DNA of 64,000 nucleotides from Nisaea nitritireducens (GTDB lineage Bacteria; Pseudomonadota; Alphaproteobacteria; Thalassobaculales; Thalassobaculaceae). The translations under genes were made by a program, and so were the position numbers. Positions 1 through 7,459 of the stretch are shown here, in pieces. The stretch lies in assembly GCF_014904795.1 (NCBI RefSeq), contig NZ_JACZFS010000017.1, positions 62,001 to 126,000 of the forward strand. Reading direction: 5' to 3'. Every line of letters starts with the position of its first letter. Positions within the stretch are counted from its first letter, which is position 1. Below the pieces are notes generated by a model. The model ran no database searches. It saw only the letters and a program-made list of their open reading frames with translations, and had not been told where the DNA came from.

Positions 1-473
1 GCCGCGAGCGAACCTATGTCGGCTACGACCAGCTCATGAAGATCATGGAAGCGGACAAGGTGGTCGTCGAGAAAGGCGACATGGTGCTGCTGCATACCGC
101 CTTCACTAAGGTCATCATGGACATGAACAAGGAGCCGGACGAAGACACGCTGCTGCATGCCTGCTGCGTGCTGGACGGCCGGGACGAGCGCCTGCTGAAC
201 TGGATCACCGACAGCGGTCTCTCGGTCCTGATCGCGGATAATTACGGCGTCGAGGACCCGCACGCACCGCTACCGGACGACGCCACGGTGTTCATGCCGC
301 TGCATCACCATTGCATCTTCAAGCTCGGGGTTCATCTCGGCGAGCTGTGGTACCTGCACGACCTGGCGCTGTGGCTGCGCGCCCAGAACCGGTCGCGCTT
401 CCTGCTGACAGCCCCGCCGCTGCGCCTGCCGGGCGTCGTCGGCTCGCCGGCCACGCCGGTCGCCACGGTCTGA
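1..473 (+). CDS. Cyclase-family metal-dependent hydrolase, 3' part (5' end outside window)
   Basis: The reading frame is already open at base 3 and runs to TGA at 471-473, so only the C-terminal half is present. The visible part has the cyclase/kynurenine-formamidase (PF04199) pattern: a GDMVLLHTAF strand, a central aspartate-rich turn (GVEDPHA) and the C-terminal helix block HHHCIFKLGVHLGELWYLHDLALWL, where the family carries a conserved His and Glu. Members hydrolyse amide, ester or lactone substrates using bound metal. The N-terminal HxGTHxD metal site expected for the family would lie upstream and cannot be checked. The internal ATG at 36 is not the real start. The substrate is unknown. 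Confidence 0.75.
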   Translation, partial: RERTYVGYDQLMKIMEADKVVVEKGDMVLLHTAFTKVIMDMNKEPDEDTLLHACCVLDGRDERLLNWITDSGLSVLIADNYGVEDPHAPLPDDATVFMPLHHHCIFKLGVHLGELWYLHDLALWLRAQNRSRFLLTAPPLRLPGVVGSPATPVATV

Positions 474-594
474 CGGCGCACCGCTCTTCGCCGCCCGCCA
501 TTGCGCTGGACAGCGGGCGGTGATCCCTGTCAATTGACTCTCTGCGGCACGACGTTCGGGATCGTGCAGCACCGGCAGAGGGCGCGGCTGAAAC

Positions 595-1491
595 ATGACG
601 ATGGATCGTTTCGGAGCGTCCGAGGACGCGGACGGCACGCGCGCCGGTGTCGGCATCATGTTCGCCGTCACCTTCGCCTTCTCGGTGATGGACACGCTGA
701 CCAAGATGGCGGCGCAGATCTATCCGGCGCCGCAAATTCTCTGGGTCCGTTACATGGTGTTCGGCAGCGTGACGCTGGCGCACGGCCTGCGCAAACGCGG
801 CCGCCGGGTTTTCGCCTCCCGCGCGCCGCTCCTACAGCTCACCCGCGGGTTCCTGCTGGCCGGCGAAATTCTCGTCTTCATCGTGGCCCTGCGCCATCTG
901 CCGCTGGCGGATGTCCAGGCCATCGCCGCCGCCGGTCCGCTGATCACCACCGCCCTTTCCGTGCCATTGCTGCGGGAGCAAGTCGGGATCCGGCGCTGGA
1001 GTGCGATCGGTGTCGGTGCAATTGGGGTCATGATCATCATCCGGCCGGGCTTCGCCGCCTTCGATGCGATGCTGCTGGTACCGCTGTTCGGCATTGCCCT
1101 CTTCGCCCTCTACCAGGTGCTGACACGCCGAGCCTCGCGGCATGACGATGCCAGCACGACGGTGCTCTATACGGGCATTACCGGGCTCGTCGCGATGACC
1201 TGTGTCGGCCCGTTCTTCTGGATCACGCCGGACTGGCAGGGGCTGGCCTTGATGGCGGGTATCGGTGTCATCGGCCTGACCGGTCACGGATTGCTGATAA
1301 AGGCCCTGTCGCTGGCGCCGGCGAGCGTGCTGCAGCCGCTGAACTACCTGATGCTGCCCTGGGCGGTGTTGTGGGGATACCTGATCTACGACGATCTGCC
1401 GGACCTGGCGACAATCATCGGCGCCGCCATCGTCGTCGCCAGCGGCATCTACACCTTCCACCGCGAACGGATCGTCCGCAGCGGCGGCTGA
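595..1491 (+). CDS. DMT superfamily (EamA-type) transporter
   Basis: The 298-residue protein consists of about ten hydrophobic helices in two five-helix halves, the usual EamA/RhaT build. The first half starts at GIMFAVTFAFSVMDTLTK and the second near LLVPLFGIALFALYQVL. Proteins of this family export metabolites or amino acids across the inner membrane, and the substrate is not deducible here. ATG codons at 595 and 601 are both possible because no strong Shine-Dalgarno stands before either. It follows the cyclase gene on the same strand with a gap of about 120 bases and faces the cold-shock gene tail to tail. Confidence 0.85.
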   Translation: MTMDRFGASEDADGTRAGVGIMFAVTFAFSVMDTLTKMAAQIYPAPQILWVRYMVFGSVTLAHGLRKRGRRVFASRAPLLQLTRGFLLAGEILVFIVALRHLPLADVQAIAAAGPLITTALSVPLLREQVGIRRWSAIGVGAIGVMIIIRPGFAAFDAMLLVPLFGIALFALYQVLTRRASRHDDASTTVLYTGITGLVAMTCVGPFFWITPDWQGLALMAGIGVIGLTGHGLLIKALSLAPASVLQPLNYLMLPWAVLWGYLIYDDLPDLATIIGAAIVVASGIYTFHRERIVRSGG

Positions 1492-1497
1492 CAGGCA

Positions 1498-1532
1498 ACA
1501 AAAAACGCCAACCCATAAAATGGATTGGCGTT
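1498..1532 (-). terminator. Rho-independent terminator of the cold-shock gene
   Basis: AACGCCAACCCA (1504-1515) pairs with TGGATTGGCGTT (1521-1532), with one mismatch and a 5-base loop. Read on the minus strand, the stem is followed by TTTTTTGTTG. It lies about 110 bases past the cold-shock stop codon. On the plus strand there is no T-run, so it mainly serves the minus strand. Confidence 0.8.
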
Positions 1533-1641
1533 CCTTGGACCGTCGCGGAAGAGGCTCAGGGAGCCGCTTTCCGAAAGGCCGGTCCGGGGGCGCTGTTCTC
1601 AGGAACAATGCCGCCCGGAGCTATCTCTGAAAGGGTCTGAC

Positions 1642-1851
1642 TTAGACCATTTTCAGGTTAGCAGCAGAAGACTTGCCGCGCTGGCGGTCTTCTTCGATGT
1701 CGTAGCTGATCTTGTCGCCTTCGTTCAGGCCGTGCATGCCTGCACGCTCAACGGCAGTGGCGTGAACGAACACGTCGTTGCTGCCATCATCCGGCTGAAT
1801 GAAGCCATAACCCTTGGTGGTGTTGAACCATTTCACTGTACCTGTAGCCAT
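1642..1851 (-). CDS. cspA: Cold-shock protein, CspA family
   Basis: This 69-residue single cold-shock domain begins [18 protein letters not shown] and carries both RNA-binding motifs, RNP1 (KGYGFI) and RNP2 (DVFVHATAV). It binds single-stranded RNA or DNA and acts as an RNA chaperone in the cytoplasm. The start at 1851 is chosen because AAGGA stands 8 bases upstream and the family begins exactly there; an in-frame ATG at 1857 has no such spacing. A terminator follows at 1498-1532. A possible co-transcribed ORF ends 55 bases upstream. The gene symbol is a family label, since alphaproteobacteria usually carry several paralogs. Confidence 0.93.
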   Translation of the reverse strand: MATGTVKWFNTTKGYGFIQPDDGSNDVFVHATAVERAGMHGLNEGDKISYDIEEDRQRGKSSAANLKMV

Positions 1852-1906
1852 GATCATATTCCTTATACTGATCGTTGTGGTCTGGTAGTCATTCCTGTTG
1901 CCGCCT

Positions 1907-2509
1907 TCAGGCGGGGACAGCTGGTGTTGTGGCGCCGATATTGCCCAACATACGGAAAAGTCCCGCCATTGGAGCATCGGGGCCAGGTGTGCGTTCGCCC
2001 GACATATCGGTACGTCGCGCATTCTTTTCAATCCGACGCGGGCCCACACCGGGGCGCCGGGATTTCGTCCCGGACCGGTTAGAGGCTGCAGTCTTCATGG
2101 AGATGTTTTCGCCATTGGCGTGAGCAGGCACGCGCCCAGCCGCCTTGATGGCAGGGGTCACTTCGTCCTGAATGGGAGCTGGAGTGGGAATGCTGTGTCC
2201 TTCGGCTGATACGGCTCGAAGGTGGGACTTGGCTTGGCCAAGGTCGTTAAGCTGTTTCAAGTAGGCTCTTTCATCGGTCACCCCCTGATCGCGCCGAACT
2301 GGCTGCGGAAGGTGACCACTTTTCTGTTCTGGTAGCTTGCGTAGATCAGCTGCCGTTCTGTTAATCTGCCCAGTTGGGCGTTCTGGCAACGATCGATACG
2401 ACGTATTGCGAGAATAGACGCTACTGACGATACATTCATCATCTACGCGCAGCGCACTGCCCGCAAGAGGCCACGTCGCGGCCACAGTTGCAAGAGAAAT
2501 TTTTGACAT
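1907..2509 (-). CDS. Hypothetical protein, possibly secreted (uncertain)
   Basis: This 200-codon frame starts at ATG 2509 and fills most of an otherwise gene-free 900-base stretch between cspA and the FAH-family gene. I do not recognise it. The first 19 residues ([19 protein letters not shown]) could be a short signal peptide. The middle is polar ([35 protein letters not shown]) and the end is rich in Pro, Arg and Ala. Codon choice looks coding, but third positions are less G/C-biased than in neighbouring genes. The Shine-Dalgarno is poor: AGG one base before the ATG, and AGGGG further upstream. It might be read into cspA. No gene is seen in 2510-2757. Confidence 0.4.
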   Translation of the reverse strand: MSKISLATVAATWPLAGSALRVDDECIVSSVYSRNTSYRSLPERPTGQINRTAADLRKLPEQKSGHLPQPVRRDQGVTDERAYLKQLNDLGQAKSHLRAVSAEGHSIPTPAPIQDEVTPAIKAAGRVPAHANGENISMKTAASNRSGTKSRRPGVGPRRIEKNARRTDMSGERTPGPDAPMAGLFRMLGNIGATTPAVPA

Positions 2510-2757
2510 ACCTGAACATAAGCCCCTACCCGACGTCCATTCTCCCTCGAAAACCACCCGTTCTTCACGTAGCGTGAGCTTCTCCACTTCAACTCCCCGG
2601 GGCTGCCTGCGACAAAGTGCGCGCACCACGAAGCGGAACTGGCTTTCATTCTTCTGGTATTTTGTATCCCAGAGAGGCAATACTTTGCCCGAGCGAATAT
2701 TTATCGGCCCGCCGTGCCGGAAGAAGCACGAGGCGCCGGCACGGGAGGAGATGAGAG

Positions 2758-3915
2758 ATGAGCGACCGTATCGAACGGGATCTGCCGGTCGACCTGGAAA
2801 AGGCGACACTGCTGGGCCGGGTGTCCACACCGGAAGGTCCAGCCGTCTGTACCCTGCGCGGCGATGACGTTATCGACATCACTGCCCGCATCCCGACCAT
2901 CGCCCATGCGCTGAAAGCCGCCTGCCCAGCCAGTATCGTGCGCGGCGCCGAAGGCACTGTTATCGGCAAGATCGGCGATATCCTGGAGACGAGTTTCGAT
3001 CCGAAGGCCGCCGGGCCGCGCCTGCTCTCCCCGATCGACCTGCAGGCCATCAAGGCCGCCGGTGTGACCTTTCCGAACAGCATGATCGAGCGCGTGGTCG
3101 AGGAGATGACCAAGGGCGATCCGCTGAAGGCGGACGAGGCCCGGGCGCAACTTGGCCGGGATATCGGCGACGATGTCTTCTCCATCGTACCGGGCTCGGA
3201 AGAAGCGATAAAACTGCGCAAGACCCTGCTGGCGAAGGATCTGTGGTCCCCCTATCTGGAAGTCGGCTTCGGCGTGGACGCCGAGATCTTCACCAAGGCG
3301 CAACCGATGTCGTCTGTCGGACACGGCGCCGGCGTCGGACTGCATCCGCGCTCGGACTGGAACAATCCGGAGCCTGAAGTCGTCCTGGTCTGCGGGCCGG
3401 ACGGCAAGATCGTCGGCGCCACCCTCGGCAACGATGTGAACCTGCGCGACTTCGAGGGCCGCAGCGCCCTGCTGCTCGGCCGGGCCAAGGACAATAATGC
3501 ATCCGCCAGCCTCGGACCGTTCATCCGACTCGTGGACGATCATTTCACCATGACCGATATCCGTAATGCGGACCTGTCGCTCGAGATTGCCGGTACGGAC
3601 GGCTATACGCTGAGCGGCTCCAGCACCATGCGGGTGATCAGCCGTGACCCGGAAGACCTGGCCCAGCAGATGTTCGACTGCCATCAATACCCGGACGGCG
3701 CCGTACTCTATACCGGCACCCTGTTCGCCCCGACGGACGACCGGGACCGGCCGGGCGAAGGCTTCACCCACAAGCTGGGCGATGTCGTGCGGATTGCCAG
3801 TCCGCGGCTCGGGTGTCTTGAGAATGTCGTTGGCCGATCCGACGCCCTGCCGGAGTGGGAGGACGGTGCGCTTGCGCTCTTCCGTTCGCTCTCCAAACGT
3901 GGGATCGCGCTCTGA
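2758..3915 (+). CDS. Fumarylacetoacetate hydrolase family protein, probable 2-keto-3-deoxy-pentonate dehydratase
   Basis: The 385-residue protein has a FAH-type catalytic domain in its second half: EVGFGVDAEIFTKAQPMSSVG, then NNPEPEVVLVCGPDGKIVGATLGNDVNLRDFEGRS, with the acidic metal ligands of the family. The length and the GNDVNLRDFEGRSALLLGRAKDNN block match the branch that contains 2-dehydro-3-deoxy-arabinonate dehydratases. Those enzymes turn 2-keto-3-deoxy-pentonate into 2-oxoglutarate semialdehyde. The next gene encodes the dehydrogenase for that product, which supports the assignment. A very good Shine-Dalgarno (GGAGGAGATGAGAG) precedes ATG 2758. Other FAH activities cannot be excluded from sequence alone. 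Confidence 0.8.
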   Translation: MSDRIERDLPVDLEKATLLGRVSTPEGPAVCTLRGDDVIDITARIPTIAHALKAACPASIVRGAEGTVIGKIGDILETSFDPKAAGPRLLSPIDLQAIKAAGVTFPNSMIERVVEEMTKGDPLKADEARAQLGRDIGDDVFSIVPGSEEAIKLRKTLLAKDLWSPYLEVGFGVDAEIFTKAQPMSSVGHGAGVGLHPRSDWNNPEPEVVLVCGPDGKIVGATLGNDVNLRDFEGRSALLLGRAKDNNASASLGPFIRLVDDHFTMTDIRNADLSLEIAGTDGYTLSGSSTMRVISRDPEDLAQQMFDCHQYPDGAVLYTGTLFAPTDDRDRPGEGFTHKLGDVVRIASPRLGCLENVVGRSDALPEWEDGALALFRSLSKRGIAL

Positions 3916-3952
3916 CGGGCCGGCCTGCCCCTACTCTTTCCGCGCAGGCATA

Positions 3953-3988
3953 AAATAAAAAACGGCAGAGCCCATTGATCCCTGCCGT
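3953..3988 (-). terminator. Minus-strand terminator-like hairpin between two plus-strand genes
   Basis: ACGGCAG (3962-3968) pairs with CTGCCGT (3982-3988). On the minus strand the stem is followed by TTTTTTATTTTATG, which looks like an intrinsic terminator. On the plus strand no T-run follows, so reading from the dehydratase gene into the dehydrogenase gene should be possible. It may stop antisense transcripts. Confidence 0.4.
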
Positions 3989-4056
3989 ACGCGGCGTAAG
4001 CTCCCCTCCGATTCAAAACCCGGCCCGAACGGCGCCGGAACCGAGAGAGGGAACTC

Positions 4057-5496
4057 ATGACACTGCACCGCAATCTGATCGCCGGAGACTGGGTCGAGGG
4101 CACGAACGCGAGCGATAACATCAACCCGTCCAACACCGGCGACGTGGTCGGCCAGTTCGCGCAGGCCGATGCCGCCGCAACGGAGCAGGCTATCGACGCC
4201 GCCGTCGCTGCTTCCCACGCCTGGGCTCGCAGCCCGATCCAGCAGCGCCACGATATTCTGGCCGCCGCTTCCGCCGAGATCATGGCCCGCAAGGAAGAAC
4301 TCGGCCGTCTGCTCGCCCGCGAGGAGGGCAAGACCCTCCCCGAAGGTATCGGCGAGACCATCCGCGCCGCCCAGGTGTTCGATTTCTTCGCCGGCGAGTG
4401 CCTGCGTCTGTCCGGCGAGAAAATCGCCTCCACCCGACCGGGCCTCGAAGTCGAGATCACCCGCGAGCCGATCGGTGTCGTCGGCATCATCACGCCGTGG
4501 AACTTCCCGATCGCCATCCCGGCCTGGAAGATCGCCCCGGCGCTCTGCTACGGCAACGCCATCGTCTTCAAGCCGGCCGGCCTGGTACCGGGCTGCGCCT
4601 GGGCGCTGGTCGATATCCTGAAAAAGGCCGGGCTGCCGGACGGCGTGCTGAATCTGGTAATGGGCAGTGGCGGCGTCGTCGGCGAGGCCATCCTTTCCAG
4701 CACCAAGATCAATGCCGTGACCTTCACCGGTTCTGTCGCGACCGGTGCGCATGTGGCAGCGAAATGCTCCGCCTCCATGAAGAAGTACCAGCTCGAGATG
4801 GGCGGCAAGAACCCGCTGGTCGTGCTGGACGATGCCGATCTCGCAACCGCCGTCGACGTTGCCGTAAACGGCGCCTTCTTCTCCACCGGCCAGCGCTGCA
4901 CCGCCTCTTCCCGGCTGGTTGTGACCGAAGGTATTCACGACAAGTTCGTCGCCGCTTGCATCGATAAGCTGAAAAGCCTGAAGGTCGACGACGCACTTGC
5001 CGAGGGCACACATATCGGCCCTGTGGTCGATGCCAGCCAGCTCGCGCAGGACGAGGAATATATCAAGATCGGCCAACAGGAAGGCGGCAAGCTCGCTTTC
5101 GGTGGCGAACGCCTCGAACGGTCCACACCGGGCTTCTATCTGCAGCCGGCTTTGTTCACCGAGACCACCAATTCCATGCGCATCAACCGCGAGGAAGTGT
5201 TCGGCCCGGTCGCCAGCGTGATCCGGGTGAAGGATTATGACGAGGCCCTCGCTGTCGCCAACGACACGACCTTCGGTCTGTCCTCCGGCATCTGCACCTC
5301 CAGCCTGAAATTCGCCAGCGACTTCAAGCGTAATTCCGAGGCCGGCATGGTCATGGTCAACCTGCCGACGGCGGGCGTTGATTATCATGTACCGTTCGGC
5401 GGCCGGAAAGGCTCCAGCTACGGCGCCCGCGAGCAGGGCCGCTATGCGTCGGAATTCTACACAACGGTGAAAACCGCCTATATCCTGCCGATCTGA
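4057..5496 (+). CDS. 2,5-dioxovalerate (2-oxoglutarate semialdehyde) dehydrogenase, ALDH superfamily
   Basis: This 479-residue NAD(P)-dependent aldehyde dehydrogenase shows TPWNFPIAIPAWKIAPAL, FTGSVATG, the catalytic glutamate in LEMGGKNPLVV and the catalytic cysteine in FFSTGQRCTASSR. The N-terminal PSNTGDVVGQFAQADA and the C-terminal NLPTAGVDYHVPFGGRKGSSYGAREQG are typical of the semialdehyde dehydrogenases that make 2-oxoglutarate in pentose, hydroxyproline or aldarate oxidation. It follows the FAH-family dehydratase by 141 bases, with its own Shine-Dalgarno (GAGAGGGAACTC). A sister succinate-semialdehyde-type activity is possible. Confidence 0.88.
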   Translation: MTLHRNLIAGDWVEGTNASDNINPSNTGDVVGQFAQADAAATEQAIDAAVAASHAWARSPIQQRHDILAAASAEIMARKEELGRLLAREEGKTLPEGIGETIRAAQVFDFFAGECLRLSGEKIASTRPGLEVEITREPIGVVGIITPWNFPIAIPAWKIAPALCYGNAIVFKPAGLVPGCAWALVDILKKAGLPDGVLNLVMGSGGVVGEAILSSTKINAVTFTGSVATGAHVAAKCSASMKKYQLEMGGKNPLVVLDDADLATAVDVAVNGAFFSTGQRCTASSRLVVTEGIHDKFVAACIDKLKSLKVDDALAEGTHIGPVVDASQLAQDEEYIKIGQQEGGKLAFGGERLERSTPGFYLQPALFTETTNSMRINREEVFGPVASVIRVKDYDEALAVANDTTFGLSSGICTSSLKFASDFKRNSEAGMVMVNLPTAGVDYHVPFGGRKGSSYGAREQGRYASEFYTTVKTAYILPI

Positions 5497-5515
5497 CGAA
5501 ATCAGATTGAGGAAC

Positions 5516-5546
5516 GCGCCGGCGCAACCTTGCGCCGGCGCCTTTC
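5516..5546 (+). terminator. GC-rich hairpin after the semialdehyde dehydrogenase
   Basis: GCGCCGGCGCAA (5516-5527) is followed two bases later by its exact complement TTGCGCCGGCGC (5530-5541) and then CTTTC. The stem is strong but the T-run is short, so this is a possible weak terminator in the 67-base gap before the PaiB-like gene. Confidence 0.45.
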
Positions 5547-5563
5547 ATGACCGGAGAAATCTC

Positions 5564-6199
5564 ATGTACACACCGCCGCATTTTCGCGAAGACGATATCG
5601 CCCTGCTGCATGAGACCATCCGCCGTATCGCCTTCGGCACCCTGGTAACGCTCGGGCCGGACGGGCTGGTGGCCAGCCATGTGCCGATGTTGCTCGACAC
5701 AAGCAAAGGCGAGAATGGAACTCTGACCGGCCATCTGGCGAAAGCGAATATACAGACCAAGACCGAGGCATCGGACATCGAGGCGCTGGCAATCTTTCAG
5801 GGGCCGGAGGCCTATATCACTCCGAACTGGTACGCGACGAAGCAGGAGCACGGCAAGGTGGTGCCGACGTGGAACTACGTCGCCGTCCACGCCTACGGGA
5901 AGATCAGCTTCTTCGAAGATGCGGAACGTTTGCGCGATCAGGTCTCAAGCCTGACCGACCGGCACGAAGCCGCGAATGCCGAACCCTGGGCCCTGAACGA
6001 CGCACCGGAAAAGTTCGTCCAGTCACAGCTCAAAGGCATCATCGGCTTCGAAATTCCGATTGCCCGGATGGACGGCAAATGGAAGCTGAGCCAGAACCGT
6101 CCGGCAGCGGACAAGGAGGGCGTGATTTCCGGACTTGATGCCCGCGACGGTGCGGACGCGGCGATCTCCTCCGTAACGCGCGAACGCCTGCAAAGCTAA
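5564..6199 (+). CDS. paiB: FMN-binding PaiB-family protein
   Basis: The 211-residue protein begins MYTPPHFREDDIALLHETIRR and has the split-barrel FMN-binding fold signature of PaiB (FGTLVTLGPDGLVASHVPMLL, HLAKANIQ, EAYITPNWYATK, VVPTWNYVAVHAYG). In Bacillus, PaiB was named a negative regulator of sporulation and protease genes; most homologs are flavin- or heme-linked proteins of unknown role. The start at 5564 is set by GGAG eight bases upstream and by family alignment. It is the last plus-strand gene before a hairpin at 6217-6246. Confidence 0.85.
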   Translation: MYTPPHFREDDIALLHETIRRIAFGTLVTLGPDGLVASHVPMLLDTSKGENGTLTGHLAKANIQTKTEASDIEALAIFQGPEAYITPNWYATKQEHGKVVPTWNYVAVHAYGKISFFEDAERLRDQVSSLTDRHEAANAEPWALNDAPEKFVQSQLKGIIGFEIPIARMDGKWKLSQNRPAADKEGVISGLDARDGADAAISSVTRERLQS

Positions 6200-6216
6200 A
6201 TCCATTCGAAAACGAA

Positions 6217-6246
6217 GAATGGCCGCCAGGGGAATAGCGGCCATTC
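6217..6246. terminator. Hairpin between convergent genes
   Basis: GAATGGCCGC (6217-6226) and GCGGCCATTC (6237-6246) form a perfect 10-bp stem with a 10-base loop. It sits between the stop codons of the converging paiB-like gene and the small lipoprotein gene. Neither side has a clean T-run; the minus strand continues TTCGTTTTCG. A bidirectional terminator is likely. Confidence 0.5.
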
Positions 6247-6324
6247 TATCGGTGGGAGGATCTCTTGGGGGAAGAGATACTCTCGGGGGAAATCGTCTTT
6301 GATCCCAGTCTCGAAGAAAAAGTA

Positions 6325-6537
6325 CTAGTCGACGAGGTAAACGGTACCGGCGCCGACACCGGTACCAACACCGACGCCGCAAGAAACACAGCCGTCATAC
6401 AGAGCCGTTCTCGAACTCAGCCCCGTACCGATGCCGCCACCCGACAGAACGTGCTGTCTGGTCGAATAGGTATCGGCGCATGCCGACAGCAGAAAACCAG
6501 CGGTGATTAAGGCCGGGAGGACAAGCGTGCGTCGCAT
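6325..6537 (-). CDS. Small glycine-rich lipoprotein
   Basis: The 70-residue precursor has a lipoprotein signal (MRRTLVLPALITAGFLLSACA, lipobox LSAC with acceptor Cys near residue 20). After cleavage about 50 residues remain, rich in Gly and with two further cysteines (GCVSCGVGVGTGVGAG). The pattern recalls short glycine-zipper outer-membrane lipoproteins, but there is no full zipper and I do not recognise the family. GAGGAG precedes the ATG at 6537. It lies downstream of an EF-hand remnant and converges with the paiB-like gene. Confidence 0.65.
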   Translation of the reverse strand: MRRTLVLPALITAGFLLSACADTYSTRQHVLSGGGIGTGLSSRTALYDGCVSCGVGVGTGVGAGTVYLVD

Positions 6538-6876
6538 CCGTCATCTCCTCGATTTGATTCCATGGGAGGCACTGTGCCTCGCTTGAAGGGAAAACGCGGG
6601 TGCCTCGGAATGGTTCCATTGAGGGTGATGAATTCTGCCGTCAGCCATCCGCGCGGACGAACCCCCGAAAGCACGTCCGGGCCGCCTGGACCTGCTGGCC
6701 TGTTCACCTCGAGTTCCTCGAACTCCGCAAACGACAGCCAGCCGCTCCCGTCGGCATCCGCCTCAGCCACGTGTTACTGAAAACGGGCCAAAAACGCCCT
6801 ATCATACTGATAAAAATTGTTAATTCAGATAAGGGACATTCATATAGATGAGATATGTGATAGCGGAAAAGCGGAG
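6538..6876 (-). pseudogene. EF-hand gene remnant in an otherwise gene-free stretch
   Basis: At 6700-6770 the minus strand encodes a single canonical EF-hand calcium loop (ADADGSGWLSFAEFEELE, ligands at loop positions 1, 3, 5, 7, 9 and 12). A TAA codon stands two codons before the only possible start (GTG at 6770), there is no Shine-Dalgarno, and after the loop the frame runs into the leader and start of the small lipoprotein gene. This looks like the leftover of an EF-hand protein rather than a working gene. The rest of the stretch, especially 6781-6860, is AT-rich; it may hold a minus-strand promoter but I see no gene there. Confidence 0.4.
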
Positions 6877-7455
6877 CTAGGCGGGAACGAAGCTGACGAC
6901 TTGTTCGATCTGCGTCTCGGTCGAGTCCGTGCCTGAAACCCGAACGACCGGACACGGTAGACGTTCGATCCAGGCCTCATGCATCTTCAGGCTGCGAATT
7001 TCGTGGCCGCCCGTATCGTAGGATGCCGCCCATTCTAAAAAGGCCATATGCGCTTCGTAATGCGCCCCGCCCGGCTCAAGAGCCTCGACACCGTAACGGG
7101 CCTCCTCGCGGGCGATCAAACGCTCCATGCGCAGGTTGAAGGGTGTGTAGATAAAGACGGCCAGCTGAAAGCTGTCGATCAGCGGCTCGCCCCAGGACAC
7201 CATGGAGCCCGTCAGGATCCAGCTTTCCTCCTCCTCGAAGGCCTGTTTCAAAAGCCGGATACGCTCCGGGACCGGACGCTTCTCCTGAAAGGCCGGTTCC
7301 GTCGGCATCCAGTAAAAGTCGTCCGTATCGAGATGCTTGTGGCCAAAGCGGGCGGCCCAGGCTCGACCGAAAGTGGACGTGCCCGATCCGGAGGCGCCAA
7401 AAACATGCAGTCTTTGCGGCAGTTCCCGGTCGACGGTACCCGTGCCGCCCGTCAT
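6877..7455 (-). CDS. P-loop nucleotide kinase-like protein
   Basis: The 192-residue protein has a Walker A loop near the N-terminus (FGASGSGTSTFG), an HLDTDDFYW segment after it and a lid-like basic helix (RMERLIAREEARYG). This arrangement is seen in adenylate-kinase-related small kinases of the AAA_18/FLAP-like type that carry no assigned substrate. The start is ATG 7455, four bases after the stop of the upstream amidohydrolase gene, so the two are probably translationally coupled. A GTG directly before it (7458) is an alternative start. The substrate is unknown. Confidence 0.75.
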   Translation of the reverse strand: MTGGTGTVDRELPQRLHVFGASGSGTSTFGRAWAARFGHKHLDTDDFYWMPTEPAFQEKRPVPERIRLLKQAFEEEESWILTGSMVSWGEPLIDSFQLAVFIYTPFNLRMERLIAREEARYGVEALEPGGAHYEAHMAFLEWAASYDTGGHEIRSLKMHEAWIERLPCPVVRVSGTDSTETQIEQVVSFVPA

Positions 7456-7459
7456 CACG

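Noticed and set aside
3931-5388. A 485-codon minus-strand frame opposite the semialdehyde dehydrogenase
   Set aside because: It is a shadow of a clear ALDH gene, with biased composition (Gly, Asp, Ala) and no recognised motif.
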